Shown here: positions 21,243-34,399 of the stretch, one piece after another
Position numbering within the stretch: the stretch's first letter is position 1
How the letters are laid out: every line of letters begins with the position of its first letter
Source of the DNA: Butyriboletus loyo
Taxonomy: Eukaryota > Basidiomycota > Agaricomycetes > Boletales > Boletaceae
Length of the DNA: 64,000 nt
NCBI GenBank assembly: GCA_038093515.1
Contig: JBBPSI010000064.1
Location: forward strand, 1 to 64,000
Reading direction: 5' to 3'
Program-made: the position numbers and the translations under genes
The notes under the pieces: model-generated
The model's database searches: none
What the model saw: the letters and a program-made list of their open reading frames with translations, nothing else
Told to the model about the DNA's origin: nothing

Positions 21243-24200
21243 TTATTGACGTTGTGGCGAAAAATAGGCCTTAAGAGTGGCTGCCCGTCGACGTGGACGA
21301 ACACCTATAAGTGCCATACGATCATAGTAGATGCGCATCGTCAGACGCTGTATTGCCGCCTTCGTTCTCGATCGGTCAAGATGAGCGGCACGGGTGTCAA
21401 CTGGGGATGGCTAGTCAAGTACCTCACTTGGAGTGCAATGTGCACACTCACCAATTTTGCTCTGTAAAACCTCAAGGACTCCGCGGAGGAGCTCCAGAGA
21501 GGGCGTTGCTGGTTTCTTGGGCTTGTTTGGACTCCCTTGCACCAAATTGCAACTCGCAGACTTCATAATTGCACGCTCTTCTTCAACGTATGGCGCAATA
21601 TCGATGAGAGCCACGGATAGGATATTAACATGATGTCTAAGCTCTTCATAATCCGTTGATTCATTTGTGACGTCGAATAGCTCGCGGGATCCAGCGTCAG
21701 GGGCGAGTAATAGTATGAGTGGTTCAAGTGGAGGTGCCTGGCTCTGTGTAGTGTTCTAGTTGTTGCATCGGTGGGAGGGGGTAGAAACATACGTTCGGGG
21801 TAATGGAGGCGGGAACAAGGAGGCAGTATGCCAGATGTCGTGCAATGTACCTCGCCCGACCACTGCCACTTGCGAAAAACGAGACCAGCTGAGCCTTGTT
21901 GACAGGAACTAGCTGACGGGCGAAACTTAGGACTTTCTCATGGATATCGTGGAGCTGAAGTTCAATGTTCGTGCGTTGCATTCGGAGAAAATGGAGTGTC
22001 ACGCACGAGACAATCCGTTACGCTATAATCGCAGACAACGTCCATGGTGATATTCAGTTGCGTTCGGAGTTCGCTTGAAGTCAATGGATCAAGTCCCATG
22101 ATGACCAGGATCAACACCACGTTTGCCACATCATCGGAAGAGAAAGCACCGGCACTAGGATGGGATACATTTTATGAGCAAGTAGGTTATCGGATTCAAC
22201 ATAGGTTTTACTGACAAACCTGCGGCCTTCACGATCGCAAGAAGCCTTTTTAAAGCTTCCAGGAGGATTTCATGGGTGATGCGGTTTTTCTGGGGGCCTT
22301 CCGTAATAAATCCGAGTCCCTGGAGGATCGAAGGGCTAGCGCCCAACCGAGCTAATGCGAACAGGATAGCAGCGAAAGGCATTTGTACCTTAGGTGGACT
22401 CGATCCCCACAGATGACGAAGAGCGACGGAGACAGCATCGGAAACCTGCGAAGGCGCGAGAAGGGCTGCGAGAGAGTCAATACCACAAAGATACATTGCG
22501 AGGACAACCTACCCATCTCAAGGAGTTGAGGAATGTTTGACAGTAGGATATCTCCGGGAACAGCAGTAAGCGCTCCGCTACAAAGGATCAAGTCTAGTAG
22601 TGAATCATCTGGGTAACGTATAGTTAACCTTATGGGCAGATTTGGGTACTTGGAAACCACATACCCCCACTTTTAAGAAAACCATCCAAGTGGATAAGGA
22701 TGGGATGACCTGATAAAGAGGGGATTGACATAGAATCAACCTCCATATCCTCCTCCGAGGGTTGTATCCAAAGGGACACGTCCAGTATCATTTTCTGGTC
22801 CATATTTCGAGCCTTTTCGCTTCCTTTACCATCCTTGTCGCCAGCAAGTATCTTGTTGATAGCTTCACCAACAACGGCACCCAACATCTTGGACTCGCGA
22901 CCGCCGACAGTGAAGTCCTCCACATCATTGGGGCTAACAAGGCTGGTCGACTTGCGAGATTCATAAACAGCTTTCCAAGCTGCTTGCTCATCCGCGAAGC
23001 GCGATTGTCTAATAATGTCAGATTCATCATCAGAACCGACTAATGCCTTGCGAGAACTTTGCCTGACTGCTTCTTCCGCGAGACGAAGTGCGGCAGAGCT
23101 GGTGCCACGTTTGTCCTCCAACTCCTTCTCGCGTAAAAGAGCATGCAGAGGGTTTATAGCTTGCGATTTCTTGCGATTCGACGGGAAGGACACTGAATTT
23201 GTCACGCCAACGGAAGTTGAAGACTCGGCAATTGTGAGGGGTAGATGAAAGGCTTGTGCAGGTTTACGAGTCCTCGCGGACGTTCGCGTCGGTCGCAGTG
23301 GCGGCGAGCTGCGATCCGGAGCTCTACGAGTGCGAAGACCAATAGTTGCGTCTTCAAAAGTTGAGGGCGCAGATGACAATGGGGAAGAAAACACGTCACT
23401 GGCTGTTCGTAGTGCAGTAAATAGGGAACTTGAAAGCCAAATTAGATTCAAAATTCGACTCGCCAGAACCCGAAACTCTTACCTTTTCCCTTTTGGAATA
23501 CTAATCAGAGGGAGACAATCAATAAGGTCGTCATCGTCACTATCCTCGAGTTCGTGAAATGAAAGAGGGTGTTCATCATCACTGGACTGGTTGGCAGCAA
23601 ATGCTCTTGCTTTAATTTCTGCAATAAGCTTGGCAGTCTTGGCTTCCGGATCAATCGGTTCTGGGGTAAGGGGAAGCGGAGGAAGTTCGTTTGTGTCGGG
23701 GGGTGAAGGAAGACATGCAGAAGCAACGACAGGCTTCTGAAGAGCAGCGCTGCTCCTGGACATTACCGCAGAACGAACAGGCGTATCAAAGTGCGGGAAG
23801 GCGCTCCATGTGGACGGTGAGGGTGAACAGCGGGTAGGAGAGGTTGAAAGTGGATCAACTTCCATTGCATCCTCGCGTGGGAACGGCGCAGAGAAACTTG
23901 AAGACCCGGACGCCTTCCGTCTCCAAGCGTGGACACTTTCGGCAACCTTTCCGAGGTCGCGCGATTGTGGGACAGGGAGAACAAGCTCCGTCTCATCAGA
24001 CTGACTACTGAAGATAACTTGCTTGCTGGAATCCAAAGGAGATGTTGGGGATGCGTCGTCGTGCACCTGTACTGGTGACAGCTTCTGAGCCAACGAGTTG
24101 CGAGAGGAAAAGGGTGAAGTGACGTAGATGACGGCCTTTGGGCGCTTAGAATCCGCATTGGACTGGAATACCTTCATGGGCTTTCTCAGCGATTTTAGTT

Positions 24201-24525
24201 TGGGAGGAGGGGGAGGGGTTGCGCTGGGGTTGTTACTATCGGGTGAACGAGGACGCTTGCGGGGAGCGCTGCGCATCTGCGGAGGAGCGCCTGGATGTAA
24301 TAAGCGAATGGAAAGGGCGGGCGCAAATGTATACTTACTGGAATTCATGGAAGACTGGCGATCTACGTTATTTTGCGAGGCTCGCGTCGTGGATCTTGTC
24401 GCTGTCGTCGTTCCTGCGGCGCTGGAGGACGTCGCCAACGCTGGAACAGATGCAGAGGGTCTCTGGGTGAAAAAATCAGTCAACCTTTTGTTCTTGTCTC
24501 TCGTAGAGGCTCTTCTCGCAGACAT
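21243..24525 (-). CDS. Uncharacterised nuclear protein with PIP-like motifs at both ends
   Basis: Start ATG 24525. Exon 1 (24525-24339) encodes MSARRASTRDKNKRLTDFFT, then a first intron at 24338. The N-terminal third is Ser/Pro-rich with basic clusters (RSAPRKRPRSPD), likely a nuclear localisation signal. An acidic patch (ELEDSDDDDLIDCLP) precedes a Thr/Arg-rich segment and a helical block (INPLHALLREKELEDKRG). From about 22,660 down the protein is helical and repeat-like (MPFAAILFALARLGASPS, ILLEALKRLLAIVKAAG), suggesting HEAT/ARM-type folds. The C-terminus reads RAATLKAYFSPQRQ, ending at TAA 21245-21243. The RLTDFF string resembles PCNA-interacting PIP boxes of the TD (degron) class, although the first Gln is Asn; the ATLKAYF end is also PIP-like. 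I do not recognise the family. A cohesin or replication-linked role is only a guess. Confidence 0.6.
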
Positions 24526-24966
24526 TTCAGTTGCTGGAGACTGCCTCGAGGACGGTCGACAATGAGCTCGCGGCGCGACACGCCTCTCGAAGAACGACGC
24601 GTGGTAACGTGACAACCCGTAACGCGGTGGTGTCACCGGCCAATGCCAATGCAGGCTTGAACACAATCCCTCAACTTTGCAAAAATCATGGCACATACCA
24701 ACAACGAGGAGTCACCGTGACGCTGCCGATTAATCAAACCGATCTTCCCAACGCCCCACGAAGTCGGCATTGAACGCAACCAAGCTTGCAATTGTGATTG
24801 TCTTATTAAATAACTACGGTGTGGCAATGCAACTCGATATCAGAACCAGTGAATGTATGCAGTAACGATATGCTATATAGGAGATGTGAATGTTGATCTA
24901 CAGGAATGCAATATGCAATGCAATGCAAAAAAAGATGGAGTACCACGCCAGGTCACTGGAAAGCAT
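24526..24966. other. Intergenic spacer
   Basis: About 440 bp between the start of the PIP-motif gene and the 3' end of the FLC-like gene, both on the minus strand. It should hold the promoter of the former. No motif stands out. Confidence 0.4.
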
Positions 24967-27415
24967 TTAGTATGCAATGGGTCCGTGTTCGTCGATCGTC
25001 GGCTGTCTACTGTGTGATGGTGGTTGTGGATAGAGCGGTGAAGGAGGGTGGGAATGTCGAGGTGACGATGCATTTGTCGATGAGTATTGTGATTGTGAAG
25101 GTGTGCGCGAATGTGATCCTGCAGATGGTTGAAAGGACCAACGTCGTGGTAGCAGTGAGCCAAGTGTCGTGGAGCCTGACTCCTCAGAGTAGGCGCTGTG
25201 TTCTTCTGTGACAACCTCCGAGGGGCTCTCTGGATACGACTGGTTGATGTTCGGATCTAGCGGGATGTTCCTTTCTGGTGTCGGATTTCTAGGCCGCGAT
25301 GCAATGTCTTCTTCCTTCTCTCCCTTTTCTAGATTCGATGCATCGGAAGATGTTGCGTTACGTCGTCTAAATCTTGCAGGGACCTTTATCAAGCCCATGT
25401 TAACGATGGTGTTGACGAACATGACGATAACGGCAACAGAAATAATGACGGCAATAACAATGCCGATCACAACGCGAGGAATAGCTGCGACATTGAGGCT
25501 TTGAATAAACGCGATCAGCAGACCAGCACATACGACACGAGTGAGTGCCAAATATGTTGCGAGAATGTCGGATCCCCTCGTTTTGTGAGGTCGAAGGTAC
25601 AGCAGGTAGGCGAGGATCGCAGAATCGATGACCAGGATGGATATGACCTGCACCTCTCCATTTGCTTGGGCGAAAGCAGTAAACATGGCTTTCACAAGAA
25701 TGCCGACAAGAAACGGTATGCTCGCGAAATACCTCTCTGGGCGGTGTAGCGCGAACAGAGGGCTGTATGCGGTGATGGTTTGAGGCCGCGTGTACAGTGC
25801 ATACGGTGTGGCACGAATTGCGAGGCGGACGACGCGGAACGTGGAAAAAAGGAGATGACCGACCACCCCTAGAAAGAGTATTACCGAAAGCAAGATTGAC
25901 AGCCAGGAGTCTTTGAGTGTCCACTGATACAGCGTGAAAATGCTGACAGGGGTTAATGCCACAAGGCACTAGTTCAGATGCGTAAACAAATAAATATCTC
26001 GAGGTCAGAGAACCACTCTATACTCACCACACGTAATAGCCACGCGAACGCGAACGCTGGATACAGTTCCCTTCGGCGCGAGATATTGTTGTATTGTGTC
26101 TTCCGACTGGCAAGCACCACAACGCCGTAGCCTAGCGCAAGTGTCGCCGTCAGGATTGCCAAAACCATCAACGCCACGAGGAATATGGTCATGAATGCGT
26201 TGGCTGTGGCAATTCCCACATACTCGACGTAAATGGGAACACCAGCCTGGAGTACATTACTGGAGGTTGCTGTGACAAGCTGGACAGTCCCGGCGCTAAC
26301 CAGCTCTTGGGTACCGCTCGGAAGAGCCGGCAATAGATGTCCTGGTGTCGTGAGATCGCCCAGAGCCACCAACGTCTCTGGCACAAGGCTGGTCGTTTGG
26401 GCGAGAGATACGGCCACGGCATTGTAAGGACTTAATTTCCTATTGACCAAAGCTATCGCTGAACCAGAGGTTGCATCCGCCATGTTGCCTCCGGTAAGGT
26501 GGCGCATGTTATTGATCGAAAGCTGGATTGGGGAAGTCGCCGAAGCCGGAAACAGACCCAATGCCCATGAAAAGTTGGTCGCAAAGGCGATGTAAACCGA
26601 TGGGTAATTAAGATCAAGAAGAGCCGTCGAAGCTGCCCACTGGAAGAGATAAAGCAGGTCGAACAAACGATATGGTGCCAGACCGTCGGGTGATTGCGAA
26701 TACCAAATCGCGGAAAGAAGCGCAAGAAGGCCCAGGGCGCCTATGGCCCACTCCACTGCAACTTGGTGGGTTGACCAACCATTAGACAAGGTTGCCTGAA
26801 CGCAAGCCCTGAGCTCGCCGGTAGTGACATCATTGAGTGACAATTGTACATAACTACCAAACGTTGAGAAGCGATGCCGGAGGAATCGGTCATTGGAAAC
26901 TCACGCTTCAAGATCTGGTATCTGGAAAGCTATGCCCGGGATCTTGCCATTTACGCCAAGAGAAGAGGGAACCGGGATGGAATCCGATCCAGTAAAGTTG
27001 TAGGTTGGCAATGGGCATAATGCACCATTGAACAAAGAGCAAAGGTCAAGTGTGAAGTTGAGGGGATGCATTCCATAGACATTTAGCAAGATGTTGGCGG
27101 ACACGTTGACGTTGGGTTCCTGCCAGAAAAACGGTATGTGATTGAAACCAGGAAAGGAGCCGGTAGGAACTCACGACACTTGCTGCAGAGATGTTGAACC
27201 AAATGGAAGAATTCGTCTGAAAGTAAGCAACATCGAATTGTTGGATAAGGAGAGCATCGGGCTCTGAACAGTAAGTGACAGACGACGTGACTGGGGAAGG
27301 AGTTATTCTCCGACATGCAATTAGCATGGGTTACAGCAGACTCACAGAGCGAATCATCCCTAGCAGAAACTTGAATAGCAGGGACGAGAAATAATAGGGG
27401 AGCAAAACGTCGCAT
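24967..27415 (-). CDS. TRP/ML-like flavin-carrier (FLC) family membrane protein
   Basis: Fungal-specific membrane protein related to yeast Flc1-3 and S. pombe Pkd2, proposed in FAD transport and calcium handling at the ER or cell surface. The N-terminus is a signal peptide (MRRFAPLLFLVPAIQVSA), followed by a cysteine-containing lumenal ML-like domain (FTSSVTYCSEPDALL, NFTLDLCSLFNGALCPLPTY). Then come about nine hydrophobic helices spread over 26,760-25,370, among them WAIGALGLLALLSAIWY, FMTIFLVALMVLAILTATL and VVIGIVIAVIISVAVIVMFV. The C-terminal tail (25,365-24,967) is soluble, Ser/Pro/His-rich and probably phosphorylated. At least five exons are inferred; I estimate roughly 750 residues. 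I chose the Met at 27415 because it starts the signal peptide cleanly; upstream in-frame Mets at 27430 and 27472 are possible. Confidence 0.85.
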
Positions 27416-27972
27416 CCGGGCGACGAGCATGTGGGTGGAATAGAAAGGGAGGATATGGGCCAGCAGTATCACGGGGATGTTGGATCCCTCACGGAGATAA
27501 TATAGCGGTTTATTGAGCCGCGTGTTGGAAGCATTCCATTGTACTCACAATTCTATTGTTGTTAAGGCTGTGGTTACGACGTCGGGGCTTTTGTTCTCGA
27601 AAACGCAACTTGGGCTAGGTCCAATCCTGAGGAATTGGCTAGGCCACTTGAAGCAAGAATCGGTGCTTCAAGTAGAGGCACTGTAGGATAAAATTGTAAA
27701 ACATATGGAACTCCGAGGTCAACTCATATGATATCAGCATTAATTTCGGGCGATGCGTGACAAATGCGTGATTGCCGTCGCAATGGAAGAGGTGGCTGTG
27801 CCATTGAACCAATTTGGGCAGCTTCTTCAGCACTGACTTTTGCCACTTCTTCCAAGCACATAGTACAACCTACTGACTACTAGACTTATTTACAGTTACC
27901 ACAGGCCTAGCCAGGATCGCGTGGTCGCGAGCATAGCGGACTGAGGTTGGAGCCCACCAACCAGAGCGCTCG
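27416..27972. other. Intergenic spacer
   Basis: About 550 bp between the FLC-like gene start and the OPT transporter 3' end (both minus). No coding sequence, repeat or RNA recognised; it should contain the FLC-like promoter. Confidence 0.4.
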
Positions 27973-30900
27973 CTACGTCAGGTAAGCACAACGGTCGTAG
28001 TTTCCACCTTGGTTTGCACCCCACCAGCTTGGGAAGAGATGCGCAGTGCCTCCTGCACCCTGTACCGCAAAGGAAAGGATGAACACCATTACCTGTGTTC
28101 CTCCATCAAGAGCTGCTCCAACTATCAGCTTCGGCACGCGAGTTGATTGGCTGGCGGAACTCACCAGCTCCGACGATGTAGTTATATTGAGCGAACCAAC
28201 GGGGATAACGTGTACGCAGCCACCATTGGGAGAGGAAGGCAATTACAAAGTAAGAGAGAAGCGATGAGTTGATTCCTACGCAAAGCCATCCGATGAAGTA
28301 CCTGTGGCATTTCAGTGCTCGAGAGTTATCTGAGTGGAGTCTAGACGTACGCAATCACTGGTGTGTAAAGATAATCCGCCCGCAGTTTCGGCCAGAAGCG
28401 GTGCACAACCCAGAATGGGATAGGAACGAATAGCCCGAGCACGTAAGCCCATGGTACCCACTGATACCTCTGTCCTGCTGAAAATAGCTCATGACTGAGG
28501 CCACCCCAGGCGATAGCTTGAGAGTTATATTGCTGTGGTTGCTGGCCGGACCAAATATTCGTTCCTTGGATTGAAAGAAGAATATCTCGCTGATTATCAA
28601 TAACCGAGTTCATCAATACTGCGTGAACGTGAGTAATGGTGAGGTTACTACTCGAAACCCCTTACTATAGTTCAGTACGGCGCCCAGGAGGGTGCCAATA
28701 ATCTGGGCTGTAAATGCAGCACGGGGAGGAAGCTTCGAGTCTGCCAAAGATGAGATAAATCCACTCAAGAAGATAGTGGAACGTGGGCCCACATTGACCA
28801 ATCTTGAGATCCCGGAGTAGCAAGGTCGCCTGTGTCACCGTGTCTGCCAGCGTCACTTTAGTTCGTCTGATGTTTAACGAATCATATAATCTTACTATAG
28901 CTGTATAGCACGAAGTACATATTCGCCATTGGCTTGCCAGGATGTAGGTATCCCCCAATCATTTGTACGAACCTTCTCCTCGTCAGCGTCATGTTCGTGT
29001 CGTGGATGAAAATGTTACCTACGGTTGTATGATAAAGCCATAACCAGTGATGGCACCAAGTGCCCCAAAGAAGAGAATGGACAACGTAGCCAGCAAGGTC
29101 GCGATCACAAAGCCCCACCTATAGATACGGATTCATTGATCGAGAAATGATGTGGACACTAAGATACAACTCACCAGGGCAGCGTGGAGTCCGCCTTGTA
29201 AATAACTACCAAAGCAATGATGACGGACAGCACGAATGTTACGAAATACCAGCTATTTGGTGCATCCGGATACTTTTTTTTTGTCAGAGTTGGTTCCGGA
29301 CAGGCTGTTACTAAGTGACTTACTTTGAGCATCTCTAGATAATGAGGATCAAGCTCCTTGTTCTCATCTGCATTTCTCATGCCATCATTCTTCCAGAACT
29401 TCCAATTGAACGTCTTCCATGATTCCACGAGGGCCCGTGGGCTTGCCCATCTCCACGCGGAATGAAGGTCATCCATGTTCCAGAGAAGGAGGTGCGTGAA
29501 CGTTGCAGCGAGTCCCAGATTCGTGGTTAGTAAGTAGACTACCCACGTAGAGGAATACCAAGGAAGTCCTTGCTCCGCAAGTAAAGTTGGGTCAACCTCG
29601 TAGTTGGAATCGAGAATCAGCGTCTGATTATATATCGTGCCATTCTCATAGTAGAGCAGCTGAGACAGCTAGTGAAGAGAGAACGATCAATACATGCCAA
29701 ATGATTCGTTGGATCAGACCTACGAATGGGAAACTCTGTGCCTGCCAGATATTGTTATAATACATTGCAACAAAGACGACACTATTGAATCGAGTAATGC
29801 TATCATGTGATGCAGATCTCGGAAAATTAACTTACATGCAGAGAATGTAACCAATGAAGGTGGATAGCTGAACGAATGCGAATGTTAAAATTACGGGCTT
29901 CGTTCGGTGAACGGAGACTTACTTGCGCTTTGAGAGGAATGGTCATCGGATTGACCCCACCTGAGATATACTACAGAGGACAGTCGGTTATGGGACAGAC
30001 AGAAAGTTGCAAACGGCGCTTACCTGCCAGTCGAAGCAGAATGACAGTAGTCCAAGACCTTCATTACCGTTGGTGCCACCGAAAACACGGGAGAACGCGG
30101 GGCTATTTGGGTTTGCCAAACAGAAAATAGAGAACCCAGTGAGCAACGGGAAGATCCACTCGGGGAAAAGTTCCCAAATAAATATCCTGTCCGTCATCGA
30201 GTCAGAAATTTCAGAAATACACGTTCTCAAACTTTTCATCGGACAACTTACGCGCAAAACACGTAATAAAACATCTTGAGTTTTCTTCTTGCTGCCTGTC
30301 CGCCTTCGTACAAGGCATCGAACATCGATATCAGAGGAAGCACTGTAGGATACAACATCTTGGATGGGTACAGCAGAATGGCTGCCCAGGTGCAATCAGT
30401 TCAAACATCCGGGTCAGGTGTCTGGATAAGTACATACAGCGCATCATTCCACCAATCCCGTAACCCAGTAGTTGACTCGAGAAGAGGAGGAAAATCGAAG
30501 CGGTGGCATTAGGAGTAATGTTGTAGTACAAACGCTGGACTGCAAGGACTTCAGTGCCAAGGGCCGAGTTCGCTGCTGCGCTGGCCATGATGATAACGAA
30601 GGCATTCTCTTTCTTGTTGAATGGGCCCTGTCGACACGTGTTCAGAATAAGTCGAGGAACTCGGAGATGACAAACGATTTACTGGATTCAACCACCTCAA
30701 GTAGCGATGACGAGGAATAAAGGTTTCCATGAAGACTCCCAATATATACGATACAATAGCAAGAAACATCAGGGAAACGAGCACCGTTTGCTGATGGTGA
30801 TGATAAAGAGAATGTAGTTGCAACAGTGGACTTGACCTACTGGTTTGAAATAATATATTTCAGCTGTTCAAAGTCATAAGTGAGAGAATTTCACGGAAAC

Positions 30901-31190
30901 GATTATCACACACCAAGAACCCCTCCGAAGGTAGAAAGACCAATGCCGATGAAGAAGGCACGGAAAGTCCAAGGATTTAGACTCGGGTCGTCCGAAACAG
31001 AGATCACATGAGTCACGAGGTCACGTTCGTCCTGTATGACACCAGCGGTACTCTCAACTTCGATGGTCGCGGTCTCGACATCATGTTTCTCGTGATAGGA
31101 CTTCTCGTCGCTGACACTCGGAGTTTCGTCACCACGGTGAGGGGACGGATCCGGTTCAAGAACATCAGTGATACCACCTGGGTGAGACAT
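27973..31190 (-). CDS. Oligopeptide transporter, OPT family
   Basis: Proton-coupled importer of small peptides (or related compounds) across the plasma membrane. The N-terminal 80 residues are acidic and soluble (SHPGGITDVLEPD start at 31190). They are followed by SLNPWTFRAFFIGIGLSTFG, the first OPT helix. Further recognisable blocks are YLRWLNPGPFNKKENAFVII (with the NPGPF motif typical of the family), IWELFPEWIFPLLTGFSIFC, NGNEGLGLLSFCFDWQ, WWGFVIATLLATLSILFFGA, GYLHPGKPMANMYFVLYS and, near the end, RYPRWFAQYNYIVGAALDGG. About 14 hydrophobic helices fit the family. More than ten introns of about 50 nt are inferred from frame changes; the stop is at 27973. Length is about 750-800 residues, normal for OPT proteins. 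The specific substrate cannot be read from the sequence. Confidence 0.92.
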
Positions 31191-31700
31191 GCTGGATGGC
31201 GGATCACCGCAGCGTGGAGATGAGCCAACTGCTGCATGTGTTATATATCATTCCTCCATCCAGGGAAAAGCTAAGGACAAGGATTGCATTAATATCGTTA
31301 TCCCACCAATGTTCAGCAGATATTGAAATGCATGTGGTACACAGTTCAGATTCTGAAGCCGTTCACAGCCTCGTAGGAAAACGAACACTGTACATAGATG
31401 GTGGCATCAATACTCAGGGTGTTTTCAAAAATACACGATTGCAGGCACGTACCTTGAGTTATCTCCAGGCCACCAACGTCACATGGAGTGGGAATCCGGG
31501 GCAGGCACCAAGCTTCTGGGCTCATTGCATCCATATTGTCACTTCGCAGCCTATATCACCACATTCCCACAGGACACGCAAAGGTGCGACCAGTGCTGAC
31601 AGTCTTGAAGCGCAGCTAAATTAGAACAGGTACGCTGATACATCGCACTTATCGATACCCCAGTCAGAAACGGTCACCTGCCAATCAAAGTCCATATGAA
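31191..31700. other. Intergenic spacer
   Basis: About 510 bp between the OPT transporter start and the 3' end of the Mgs1-like gene (both minus). Expected to hold the OPT promoter; no further feature seen. Confidence 0.4.
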
Positions 31701-33954
31701 TCAAGGTATTGGTTGAGACCGCCGAAGGGGTGAAACAGCAGGGCGGCCGGACCAGGGGCGTCCTCCATTGCATTCTGTCTCCCACCTCACGAGGGCATCC
31801 TCGTCCCAGACCCTATTGGACATATCGTCAGGTTCCCTCAGGAACATCTCTCCTCGAACGGTGGAAGGTAGATAATCGTTATGCACAGGGTGTCTTGAAA
31901 GACCTTCAGGAACATTCAGCCCGAGTTTTGATTGGGAGAACTCACGCATAAAGAGGATTATATCTGTATCCCTCAGAATAACCCAGCTCTTTCATGAAGA
32001 CAGTAGGCGCATTCCGCATCGCCATTGGGACCGGTGCGTTGACATCCTTTTTCGCTGCTACCTCAGCTAGATTATAGGCCTCATACGCACGTGTACTCTT
32101 TGGAGCTTCAGAGAGGTAGGCAACGAGATGGGCCAAATTAATGCGGCATTCCGGCATTCCAACTTGTTGACAAGCATGCAAAGTTGCGACTGCCTAACAG
32201 TTTACGAATTTGTCATGAGCGATTATACGATATTTTCGACGGAATCGACTCACCAATGGTAACGCATGGTTATCCGCGAGCCCGATATCCTCGCTTGCAC
32301 AAACAACCATCCTTCGGGCAATGTATAAGGGATCCTCGCCAGCACTCAGCATACGTGCCAGCCAATACATTGCCGCGTTGTGCTGGCTGCCGCGTACAGA
32401 TTTGTGAAGAGCAGAAATCATGTCATAATGACTTTCACCTGTCCGATCGTACGAGCAGGACACCGATTGTCGCAACGAAGCAAGAAGCTTCTCTTCTTGG
32501 ATGTTGTTCTTCGATGCGAAGACGAGCTCCAATAGAGAGAGTGCTGTTCGCGCATCCCCGGCGGATAGCGATACGAGTGATGTGATAACGCGAGGTGTCA
32601 ACTGGGGATAGGACGGATATGGACATTCAACACCACTTGATTCTGCCGATCCTTGAGTCGCAGAGGGCTGGTCAGAACCTTGTGAACTAGTTGGTTGTTG
32701 CAAAGCCGACGACATATATGTTTCATTCATGCATGAAAGACGCTCCACTGCACGAGAGATAATTCTTCGCATGTCCTCGTCTGTGAGGCGTTCCAGCGTG
32801 AACACACTAGATAGGCGTCAGACGTTACGAATAAAAATTCGATCTCACGGACCGACAACGACTCATGAGAGCTCCCGTCAACTTGAAGGATGGGTTCTCC
32901 GTTGTCGCGCCCATCATCTGGATGTGTACAGTAACTATCACACAGCCTGATGGTGCAGCAACCGGTAAATTACCTGGATCTGGCCTTTCTCAATGTACGG
33001 TAAAAAGATATCCTAGAATCAGTGAGATCAGCGCATCTGGGAACGAGGAGAAGCATACTTGCTGAGATTTATTAAAACGATGAATTTCATCCAAAAACAG
33101 AATGGTCTTCCTGCTAGAGATGTAGTCAATGGAACATCATGATATAACTTACCCCCATACCTCCCCGTCAACGCCAGAGACCTCTTTGCTTCTTCAAAGA
33201 TGGTACGAACGTCGTTGATTCCTGACGAGGTGGCGCTCATTTCTTTAAAAATGCAATTCGCTTCTCTGGCCAGGAGTCTTGAAAGAGTTGTCTTTCCACA
33301 ACTGTGTTGTTTTGACATGAGTCCATACCTCGTCAGGTGAGCAATGTCCACTCACCCCGGTGGACCCCAGAATATGATGCTACCCGAATTTCCAGATCCC
33401 ATCAAGTTCCTCAGCAATGAATTGGGACCAGTCAGATGCTTTTGTCCGACGAACTCATCAAGACTCTGTGGACGAAGCCTGTCTGCCAGGGGTGTGCTGG
33501 TTTTCGCGGTCACATCGAATGCTCGTTTGTTGGCATATGTTTCATTACTGGACACGGGGTGCGTGATGGCCAAGGACGAGACCTCGATTTTTCGTTTCTT
33601 CTTGGATGATCCTTCAGGGATCGTCTCGGAGAGGACGCTCGATACGCGTGATTTCGGGTTACTTCCTTGGCCCTGAGAGAATATCGGAGCTAATTTGCCT
33701 TTTGGTTCTTCTTTGGCGTGTAACTGGTCTTGAGTAATTAATTTATGTTCTGAGCATCCACTATCCAGGTGATTGTTAATGTCCCGCCCGAGAACAGAGC
33801 ATGAGCATGCGGGACTGTGGGTCAACACTAAATCTCCGCACTCAAACCATGATAAGAAATGCGTCTACCAACCAAGTTACGGAGGCTTCGAGCGTCAGGA
33901 CGTGGTCAGCAGATGCGACCAACGCGCACGATCTAACAACATACCAGAAGTCAT
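31701..33954 (-). CDS. mgs1: Mgs1/WRNIP1-type AAA ATPase
   Basis: AAA ATPase of the clamp-loader clade that helps stalled replication forks and binds ubiquitinated PCNA. After the N-terminus come ADRLRPQSLDEFVGQKHL, a Walker A spliced as GPPG/CGKTTLSRLL (donor at about 33,347), KEMSATSSGINDVRTIFEEA, Walker B LFLDEIHRFNKSQQ, sensor-1 region GATTENPSFKL, and the Mgs1-type C-terminal helical domain (LSAGDARTALSLLE, KSVRGSQHNAAMYWLARML, EDIGLADNHALPL, ELGYSEGYRYNPLY). At the N-terminus, CSVLGRDINNHLDSGC resembles the UBZ4 ubiquitin-binding zinc finger, but the first cysteine pair is irregular. The start exon is inferred: an ATG at 33954 (MTS) can be spliced to 33828 via a GTATGT donor, but the joint is tentative. 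The stop is at 31701. Confidence 0.88.
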
Positions 33955-34399
33955 GCGACAGTCGATCGAAATCTAGTCGGAATGCTCTGCTGGACGCCAA
34001 GGGTTAGGACTTGTCGAGTATTCAAGAAGCGAAGACCCGGACTGGCTCCGAGACTTTCAATGAGCGATTGCCACCATATATACTGGTAAACCTGGTTGTG
34101 GTGCAAGCAGCGGATTCACTTCCGTCCAATTATTTATTCAGCACGACACGATCCAAGCTATCATCGCGACATTCGCTGAGGCGATTCGGTACGCTAACTC
34201 AATCTGGTCCGACATTGATTGGCGGCTCTCAAGTTCATGAAACGGGTAGCAGATCTATTAGCGAAGTTCGGCGTTTGGCACACACAGCGTCCCAAAGTCA
34301 AACAGAGCTATGCAAGGGGACATATAGCAAGCCGACACCACTTTTAAACCTGGTATCACACTTGTGCGACAGCACCGAGTGTCCCGATCATCCTTGGCG
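33955..34399. other. Intergenic spacer
   Basis: About 445 bp between the presumed Mgs1 start and the ATP synthase OSCP stop (both minus). Nothing recognised beyond the expected Mgs1 promoter. Confidence 0.4.

Noticed and set aside
22630..23451. Independent gene starting with a Met near 23451
   Set aside because: The Met lies in an intron between two exons of the PIP-motif gene; the frames on either side continue one protein.
24873..25214. His-rich minus-strand frame (113 codons)
   Set aside because: It is an alternative frame over the Ser/His-rich tail of the FLC-like protein.
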